A stretch of DNA of 6,907 nt from Mucilaginibacter sp. (GTDB lineage Bacteria; Bacteroidota; Bacteroidia; Sphingobacteriales; Sphingobacteriaceae): NCBI GenBank assembly GCA_028288315.1, contig JAQBNY010000050.1:1-6907 (forward strand). The letters run 5' to 3'. Below the pieces are notes generated by a model that saw only the letters and a list, made by a program, of their open reading frames with translations, had not been told where the DNA came from and did no database searches. Each line of letters begins with the position of its first letter. Within the stretch, counting starts at the first letter, position 1. The position numbers and the translations under genes are program-made. Below are positions 1-4,911 of the stretch, in pieces.

Positions 1-1
1 G

Positions 2-2686
2 AAACCGCTGATAAAGGCTACTCCTGCTATTGAGGGAATTAACAGGATAATGGATCATAACGATACCACAAGCGTTATTTTCAAAAAAGGAGGCACTTAC
101 CAGGTAGATATTACGGTGAATAAACCGTACACGGTGCGCAGCCTGGTGCTCACACCAAACCGTAGCGCCATGACCATTACCGGCCAATTGCAGGTGATGG
201 AAAATGGCATGTATACTACCATCAAACACTTTACGGTAGACCGCAGCAACACTGAACTGAATGTAGGGTTTATGCCCTACGGGCCCGCTGCGTTCGCTAT
301 ACCGGCAACTGCTTCAAAGAGTTTTAGGCTGTTGATAACAAAGTTTTCTGGCAACAGTGGTATTGCCGAAGTAAAACTCTCAGCGGCACCTGCGGTAGAA
401 AATTATATCGAAAAAACATTTGCTAAAATGTGGCAAACGCCCTTCCCTTACTGGGATGCTTATCAATGGGGGCCACAGCCGGTGATAGATAACAAAGAAA
501 CGGTGATAGATCCGGAAAAGGTTGTGGATATATCGAACAACATGAACGCCAACGGTGAGCTTAAATGGGATGTACCACCCGGTAGCTGGGTTATTGAACG
601 CAGCGGGATGACACCTACAAAAGTGCATAATGCGCCGGCCTCGCCGGAAGGTACGGGCTTAGAGACCGACAAAATGAGCAAGCAACACATTGCCGCGCAT
701 TTTAACGCTTATCTGGGCAAGATAATACAACGAATCCCTGCAGAGGACAGGAAAACCTGGAAGGTGACAGTAGAAGACAGTTATGAAACCGGCGGCCAGA
801 ATTGGACGGACGGGTTCATCAAAAAGTTCACAGATAATTATGGTTACGATCCTATACCGTATATCCCGGCAATGCAAGGAAGCGTAGTCGGAAGCGCAGA
901 ACAATCAGACCGTTTTCTTTGGGACCTGCGGCGTTTAATTGCAGATAATGTAGCTTATGAATATGTGGCCGGGCTTAGGGAAATAAGTCATCAGCATGGC
1001 CTGACTACCTGGCTCGAAAACTACGGTCATTGGGGCTTTCCCGGAGAGTTTTTACAGTACGGGGGACAATCTGACGAGATAGGTGGTGAGTTTTGGAGCG
1101 AGGGCAGTTTAGGTGATATCGAGAACAGGGCTGCCTCATCTGCCGCCCATATTTATGGTAAAACCAAAGTATCAGCCGAATCATTTACTTGTGCTGGAGG
1201 GGCATATTCGCGCTATCCCGCATTAATGAAACAACGTGCCGACCGCTTTTTTACAGAGGGTATCAATAACACATTGATGCATGTTTACATCAGTCAGCCC
1301 TATGAAGATAAAGCTCCTGGCGTGAACGCATATTTTGGTAACGAGTTTAACAGGCTTAATACCTGGTTTTATGATATGGATATATTCCTGAAGTATATTA
1401 AGAGATGTAACATGATGTTGCAACAAGGGAAATATGTAGCCGATGTGGCCTATTTTATTAGTGAAGATGCCCCCAAAATGACCGGCGTACAGGACCCCAA
1501 ATTGCCACAAGGATATTCATTTGATTATATTAATGCTGAGGTTATAAAAACCCGGCTGGCGGTAAACAATGGTAAGTTGGTTTTGCCTGATGGCATGCGC
1601 TACAGTATTTTGGTATTGCCTCAGCTTACAACTATGAGGCCCGAACTTTTGCTGAAGATAAAAGAGCTGGTGATGCAGGGGGCTGTTGTTTTAGGCCCAA
1701 GGCCACAAACGTCGCCAAGTTTACAAAACTATCCATCGGCAGATCAACAGGTAGCAAAACTTGCTGATGAGCTTTGGGGTGATATTGACGGCAAAAATAT
1801 TAAAACCAAGCGGATTGGCAAAGGAATGGTGATGAGTGGCCTGAATATGCAGGAAGCCCTCGACCTGATAAATATTAAACCCGATGTTAAGATAAAGCAA
1901 ACTGATTCGGTGTTGTTTATTCACCGTGCATTAAAAGAAGGCGAGGTCTATTTTATATCCAACCAAAAAAATAAAACGGTAAATATAGCGCCCGAATTCA
2001 GGGTAACAGGCAAAGTGCCTGAATTGTGGGATCCTGTAAGCGGCAGCACGCGCCGGCTCTCCTCTTATACAAATGCGAACGGTGTTATTACTGTTCCCTT
2101 TGAACTGGCACCAATAGAGAGCGCATTTATTGTGTTCAGGAAAGATGAGACCGCAAAAAATAAAACCATTGCAAGCTCCAATAGCCTGTCGCTTAAAAAC
2201 GTTATCGCAATTACTAGCCCCTGGATCGTTCAATTTGATAATAAACTACGCGGCCCCGCGAAGCCGGTTGTGTTTACAACACTTACGGATTGGGCGCTAA
2301 ATGCTAACGACAGCATCAAATACTACTCGGGTGCTGCGGTTTATCATAATACCTTTAAATTGCAGAACATCGATAATGGCAGATACGTTTTTTTAAACCT
2401 TGGCATGGTTAACGCAATAAGCAAGGTAAGCATAAACGGTATAGCGCTTGGCGGCGTATGGACAGCGCCTTATAAAATAGATGTGACCAATGCACTAAAA
2501 AAAGGGCAGAATATCATTGAAATAAAAGTGGTTAATACCTGGGTTAACCGGTTAATAGGCGACAGCCAACTGCCCATAGCCGAACGTAAAACATGGACCA
2601 TTCATAACCCTTACAATGCAAAAAGCAAACTGCAAACTTCCGGCCTGTTAGGGCCGGTGGGCCTGGAAGTTACGGCGCCTAATTAA
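2..2686 (+). CDS. GH106 alpha-L-rhamnosidase, 5' end cut by window edge
   Basis: Glycoside hydrolase that releases terminal alpha-L-rhamnose from plant or microbial glycans; family members are usually exported to the periplasm or cell surface. The frame is open to the left edge, 16 codons before the first ATG (position 50), and that ATG has no start-like context, so it is probably internal. About 894 residues are visible against roughly 1000-1100 in the family; the signal peptide is not visible. In order: a beta-sandwich (about 80-400); a catalytic TIM-barrel region with acidic motifs typical of GH106, VEDSYETGG (from 770), LENYGHWG (from 1013), GGEFWSEG (from 1082) and AESFT (from 1175); a Rossmann/amidotransferase-like segment with VADVAYF and ILVLPQL (about 1435-1720); and a C-terminal sugar-binding-like beta-sandwich with VSINGIALGGVW, NTWVNRLIGD and GLLGPVGL. 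Catalytic residues cannot be assigned individually from sequence alone. The regulator gene starts 9 bases after the stop, implying cotranscription. Family call is firm; the exact substrate is unknown. Confidence 0.9.
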   Translation, partial: KPLIKATPAIEGINRIMDHNDTTSVIFKKGGTYQVDITVNKPYTVRSLVLTPNRSAMTITGQLQVMENGMYTTIKHFTVDRSNTELNVGFMPYGPAAFAIPATASKSFRLLITKFSGNSGIAEVKLSAAPAVENYIEKTFAKMWQTPFPYWDAYQWGPQPVIDNKETVIDPEKVVDISNNMNANGELKWDVPPGSWVIERSGMTPTKVHNAPASPEGTGLETDKMSKQHIAAHFNAYLGKIIQRIPAEDRKTWKVTVEDSYETGGQNWTDGFIKKFTDNYGYDPIPYIPAMQGSVVGSAEQSDRFLWDLRRLIADNVAYEYVAGLREISHQHGLTTWLENYGHWGFPGEFLQYGGQSDEIGGEFWSEGSLGDIENRAASSAAHIYGKTKVSAESFTCAGGAYSRYPALMKQRADRFFTEGINNTLMHVYISQPYEDKAPGVNAYFGNEFNRLNTWFYDMDIFLKYIKRCNMMLQQGKYVADVAYFISEDAPKMTGVQDPKLPQGYSFDYINAEVIKTRLAVNNGKLVLPDGMRYSILVLPQLTTMRPELLLKIKELVMQGAVVLGPRPQTSPSLQNYPSADQQVAKLADELWGDIDGKNIKTKRIGKGMVMSGLNMQEALDLINIKPDVKIKQTDSVLFIHRALKEGEVYFISNQKNKTVNIAPEFRVTGKVPELWDPVSGSTRRLSSYTNANGVITVPFELAPIESAFIVFRKDETAKNKTIASSNSLSLKNVIAITSPWIVQFDNKLRGPAKPVVFTTLTDWALNANDSIKYYSGAAVYHNTFKLQNIDNGRYVFLNLGMVNAISKVSINGIALGGVWTAPYKIDVTNALKKGQNIIEIKVVNTWVNRLIGDSQLPIAERKTWTIHNPYNAKSKLQTSGLLGPVGLEVTAPN

Positions 2687-2698
2687 TATAATAGTATG
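2681..2698 (+). promoter_or_regulatory. AT-rich translation start of the regulator gene, no Shine-Dalgarno
   Basis: The rhamnosidase stop TAA (2684-2686) is followed by TAT AAT AGT and then ATG, in the same frame. The start is therefore fixed: no alternative initiation codon exists between the upstream stop and this ATG. There is no purine-rich anti-16S match. AT-rich leaders without a Shine-Dalgarno sequence are normal in Bacteroidota. The context AATAGTATG recurs exactly at the aldolase-dehydrogenase start. Confidence 0.6.
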
Positions 2699-3721
2699 AA
2701 AAACTTCCTCAAGATCCTTAAAATAGATGAATACTCCTTAACACCATACTATCGGCAGTTATGTAACGCCATTTTACAAGGTATAGACGAAAAACTGATC
2801 TCGGAGAACGATACATTACCATCAATTAATGATCTGAGCATTGCACTGGATATTTCCCGTAATATAGTGACGAAGACATACAACACGCTTAAAAAAAACG
2901 GGGTTGTAAATTCTGTACCGGGTAAGGGTTACTTTATATCAAATGTAAATTTGGATAAACCTGTTAAGGTGCTGTTATTGTTTAATAAGCTCAGTTCGCA
3001 TAAAAAAATAATTTATGACGCTTTTGCAGAAGCGTTAGGAGACAAAGCATCTATCGATTTTTACATCTACAACAGTAGCTTTAATTACTTTAAAAAGATA
3101 TTATTAGAAAAGCAGGATAAGTACGACAAGATTGTTTTAATCCCGCATTTTATCGACAAAGTAGATAATGCATGTGATGTGATCAATCAGATCCCTAAAG
3201 AGAAACTTATACTGATGGGGAAATTAGTAGAAGGTGTAGGAGGAGATTTTGGCGCCGTTTATGAAGATTTTGAGAATGATATTTTTGATGCTTTAACACA
3301 GTTGTTGCCAAAAATCAAACGTTACCACTCCTGTACCATTATTTTTCCTAAGAACAGTTATTTTCCAACGGATATCCTAATCGGTTTCTTAAACTTTTGT
3401 AAACAATATCACTGCGATTATGATATCGTTTCCGATCTCCGGAATGAAACGATATTGAAAGACAGCCTGTATGTGTCGCTTACGGAGGATGGACTGGTTG
3501 AGCTGATCAATTTACTTTTACAACAAGGCCTTAAAATGCAGGATGATATCGGTATTATATCTTACAACGAAACGCCATTGAAGAAATTTATTCTGAACGG
3601 CATCACTACCATTTCTACCGATTTTGGGTTTATGGGGCGTAATGCTGCAGCGCTTGTACTTAACAATTCGCGCGAGCATATAAAGGTTCCGTTCAATACC
3701 ATCATCAGGGATTCTATTTAG
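2696..3721 (+). CDS. GntR-type winged-helix regulator with periplasmic-binding-protein-like sensor domain, probable rhamnose regulator
   Basis: Cytoplasmic DNA-binding transcription factor of 341 residues. Residues about 8-81 form a GntR winged helix: YYRQLCNAILQGI first helix, LPSINDLSIALDIS (41-54) with the family's LPS motif, a recognition helix about 54-69 (SRNIVTKTYNTLKKNG), and a wing with VPGKGYFI (74-81). Residues about 89-341 look like a LacI/ribose-binding-protein sensor, with an opening beta strand VKVLLLFNKL, a late strand IGIISYNETPL, and a closing segment TTISTDFGFMGRNAAALVL. The same domain pairing is known from AraR of Bacillus subtilis, an arabinose-responsive repressor; this supports sugar sensing but not the ligand. 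Rhamnose is inferred from the neighbours: GH106 upstream, rhaT downstream. The gene is likely cotranscribed with the rhamnosidase and may control the palindromes in the gap that follows. Whether it represses or activates is not visible. Domain call firm, ligand moderate. Confidence 0.85.
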   Translation: MKNFLKILKIDEYSLTPYYRQLCNAILQGIDEKLISENDTLPSINDLSIALDISRNIVTKTYNTLKKNGVVNSVPGKGYFISNVNLDKPVKVLLLFNKLSSHKKIIYDAFAEALGDKASIDFYIYNSSFNYFKKILLEKQDKYDKIVLIPHFIDKVDNACDVINQIPKEKLILMGKLVEGVGGDFGAVYEDFENDIFDALTQLLPKIKRYHSCTIIFPKNSYFPTDILIGFLNFCKQYHCDYDIVSDLRNETILKDSLYVSLTEDGLVELINLLLQQGLKMQDDIGIISYNETPLKKFILNGITTISTDFGFMGRNAAALVLNNSREHIKVPFNTIIRDSI

Positions 3722-3729
3722 CGCGCATA

Positions 3730-3760
3730 CAGCTGGTAACAGTTACATCAGCTGATAACA
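3730..3760 (+). repeat. Imperfect 12-base direct repeat, 19-base period
   Basis: CAGCTGGTAACA (3730-3741) is repeated as CAGCTGATAACA (3749-3760), with 11 of 12 bases identical and copies starting 19 bases apart, close to two helical turns. The second copy lies within the self-complementary ATCAGCTGAT (3747-3756). Two similar half-sites on one face of the helix would suit a dimeric or tandem-bound regulator. No binding evidence can be read from sequence alone. Confidence 0.55.
3736..3746. repeat. Palindrome GTAAC-A-GTTAC
   Basis: A perfect 5+1+5 inverted repeat with a single central base. It does not extend outward (3735 G against 3747 A fails to pair). It overlaps the first copy of the direct repeat. 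It is short enough to occur by chance, but its place among further symmetric elements upstream of rhaT makes it a candidate operator half of the regulatory region. Confidence 0.4.
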
Positions 3761-3771
3761 ATATTATTGTT
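3757..3771. promoter_or_regulatory. Perfect 15-base palindrome AACAATA-T-TATTGTT, best operator candidate
   Basis: A perfect 7+1+7 inverted repeat, extendable by GAT (3754-3756) and ATC (3773-3775) if one base, C3772, is bulged. GntR-family and LacI-family proteins bind as dimers to palindromes of about this length, and AraR, which shares the regulator's domain pairing, uses an AT-rich palindrome of similar size. It lies 32 bases before the rhaT start codon and overlaps the only plausible promoter upstream element (TTG at 3767-3769), a position expected for repression. The DNA symmetry is seen; the assignment to the neighbouring regulator is inferred. Confidence 0.45.
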
Positions 3772-3797
3772 CATCATTATAAACCAAGTACGCTTTT
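3767..3797 (+). promoter_or_regulatory. Weak Bacteroidota-type promoter candidate for rhaT
   Basis: Bacteroidota promoters follow roughly TTG, 17-23 bases, TAnnTTTG. Here TTG (3767-3769) is followed after 19 bases by TACGCTTTT (3789-3797), which has one extra base between TA and the T run and lacks the final G. Transcription would then begin almost at the rhaT start codon, giving a very short leader. The match is poor, and rhaT may simply be read from the upstream operon promoter. Confidence 0.2.
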
Positions 3798-3803
3798 ACT
3801 GTT

Positions 3804-4883
3804 ATGCAGATATTTTTTGGAATTTTGTTCCACTTTGTGGGTGGCTTTGCGTCCGGCAGCTTTTATATTCCTTACAAAAAGGTTAAAGGATGGGCCTGGG
3901 AAAGTTTTTGGATAGTTGGCGGCATATTCTCCTGGTTGATCGTTCCGCCGGTAGCCGCATGGTTAACCATTCCAAATTTCACTGAAATTATAAAAGCTAC
4001 AGACGGGCAAATATTGCTACTTACTTATTTTTTTGGTCTGCTTTGGGGCATTGGCGGCTTAACATATGGCTTGGGTGTACGTTATTTGGGCGTATCGTTA
4101 GGGAGTACTATCATTCTTGGCCTATGTGCTGTATTCGGTTCAATTATTCCATCTGTTTACTATAATTTTTACCCTCAAAAAGGCAAGGATACTTTTAGCA
4201 TGCTGCTACACAGCCACTGGGGCCAAATGGTGTTGCTGGGTATTTCGATATGCACTATCGGTATTATTATTTGCGGAAGAGCGGGCACAATTAAAGAGCG
4301 TGACCTGGCTAAAAACAAGCAAGCCGAAACCAATAATGAAGATTACCGTTTTGGCTTAGGCATATTCGTAGCCATCATATCAGGTATCCTGAGTGCGTGT
4401 TTTAATTTCGGGATAGAGGCCGGGAAAACAATGGCTGATACTGCTAATAGCACATGGCAGTCAACCCACCCAGGGCAGGGCAATTTCCTTTTTTCAAATA
4501 ACGTTACTTATATAGTGATTCTATGGGGAGGCTTAACCACTAATTTTATTTGGTGTGTAATACTCAATGCCCGTAATAAAACATTTAGCGATTACACCAA
4601 CACACAAAAACCTTTATTTAAAAACTATCTTTTTTGTGCCCTTGCTGGTACTACCTGGTTCCTTCAGTTCTTTTTTTACGGCATGGGCGAAAGCAAGCTG
4701 GGCAATGGCGCCAGTTCCTGGATACTGCACATGGCATTCATTATCCTGGTAGCCAATAGCTGGGGGCTGTTCCTGAAAGAATGGAAAGGGGTAAGCAAAA
4801 AAGCAGTTTATACCGTTATTGCGGGTATTTTAACAATTATCGTATCAGTTCTGGTTGTCGGTTATGGCAACTCAATTAAATAA
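3804..4883 (+). CDS. rhaT: L-rhamnose-proton symporter RhaT
   Basis: Inner-membrane carrier of the drug/metabolite transporter superfamily that imports L-rhamnose with a proton. At 359 residues it is close to the 344 of E. coli RhaT and resembles it throughout: FYIPYKKVKGWAWESFWIVGGIFSWLIVP (20-48, E. coli FYAPFKKVKKWSWETMW), WGIGGLTYGLGVRYLGVSLG (81-100), GRAGTIKERD (158-167), LQFFFYGMG (287-295) and SWILHMAF...GLFLKEW (305-327). Ten hydrophobic segments fall near residues 2-22, 34-55, 69-90, 93-117, 139-158, 184-206, 234-254, 274-294, 305-325 and 334-354, with a hydrophilic loop at 160-182. The start is unique: an in-frame TAA lies at 3780-3782 with no other initiation codon after it. It supplies cytoplasmic rhamnose to the enzyme encoded next, 25 bases downstream. 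The outer-membrane entry route is not in the window. Confidence 0.96.
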   Translation: MQIFFGILFHFVGGFASGSFYIPYKKVKGWAWESFWIVGGIFSWLIVPPVAAWLTIPNFTEIIKATDGQILLLTYFFGLLWGIGGLTYGLGVRYLGVSLGSTIILGLCAVFGSIIPSVYYNFYPQKGKDTFSMLLHSHWGQMVLLGISICTIGIIICGRAGTIKERDLAKNKQAETNNEDYRFGLGIFVAIISGILSACFNFGIEAGKTMADTANSTWQSTHPGQGNFLFSNNVTYIVILWGGLTTNFIWCVILNARNKTFSDYTNTQKPLFKNYLFCALAGTTWFLQFFFYGMGESKLGNGASSWILHMAFIILVANSWGLFLKEWKGVSKKAVYTVIAGILTIIVSVLVVGYGNSIK

Positions 4884-4890
4884 ATATCAA

Positions 4891-4911
4891 TACCATAAAA
4901 TAAATAGTATG
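4891..4911 (+). promoter_or_regulatory. AT-rich start region of the aldolase-dehydrogenase gene, two possible starts
   Basis: The chosen ATG at 4909 sits in the context AATAGTATG, identical to the regulator start, with no Shine-Dalgarno match. An in-frame ATG at 4864 would overlap rhaT by 20 bases and add 15 residues (MATQLNKYQYHKINS). I prefer 4909 because the visible family-like sequence (FKHVSYLWDDEKA) begins just after it and the start context is shared with the regulator gene. Confidence 0.55.

Larger units (their letters stand above)
3722..3803. promoter_or_regulatory. Repeat- and palindrome-rich gap before rhaT, candidate operator/promoter
   Basis: This 82-base gap is the longest non-coding stretch in the window and separates the regulator from rhaT. 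It packs a 12-base direct repeat and two odd-length palindromes into 42 bases (3730-3771), listed separately. No GC-rich hairpin followed by a T tract is present, so an intrinsic terminator is not supported, and readthrough from the regulator into rhaT remains possible. The density of symmetry next to a regulator gene suggests a binding region that adjusts expression of rhaT and the aldolase-dehydrogenase. This is inference from layout. Confidence 0.5.

Noticed and set aside
50..52. ATG at position 50 as the true start of the rhamnosidase
   Set aside because: The frame is open from the window edge, no start-like leader precedes this ATG, no signal peptide follows it, and the protein would be shorter than typical GH106 enzymes.
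380..2233. Several minus-strand reading frames of 67-100 codons opposite the rhamnosidase gene
   Set aside because: None has recognisable domains, and all lie opposite conserved GH106 sequence, so antisense genes are not supported.
2640..2657. GC-rich hairpin CCGGCC-TGTTAG-GGCCGG near the end of the rhamnosidase gene, as a terminator
   Set aside because: It lies inside the coding sequence, has no T tract after it, and encodes the GLLGPVGL segment common near the end of GH106 proteins, so the symmetry is probably coincidental.
4117..4359. Small same-strand reading frame inside rhaT
   Set aside because: It lies wholly within rhaT, which is conserved along its whole length, and its translation resembles no recognisable protein; the same holds for the frame at 4567-4752.
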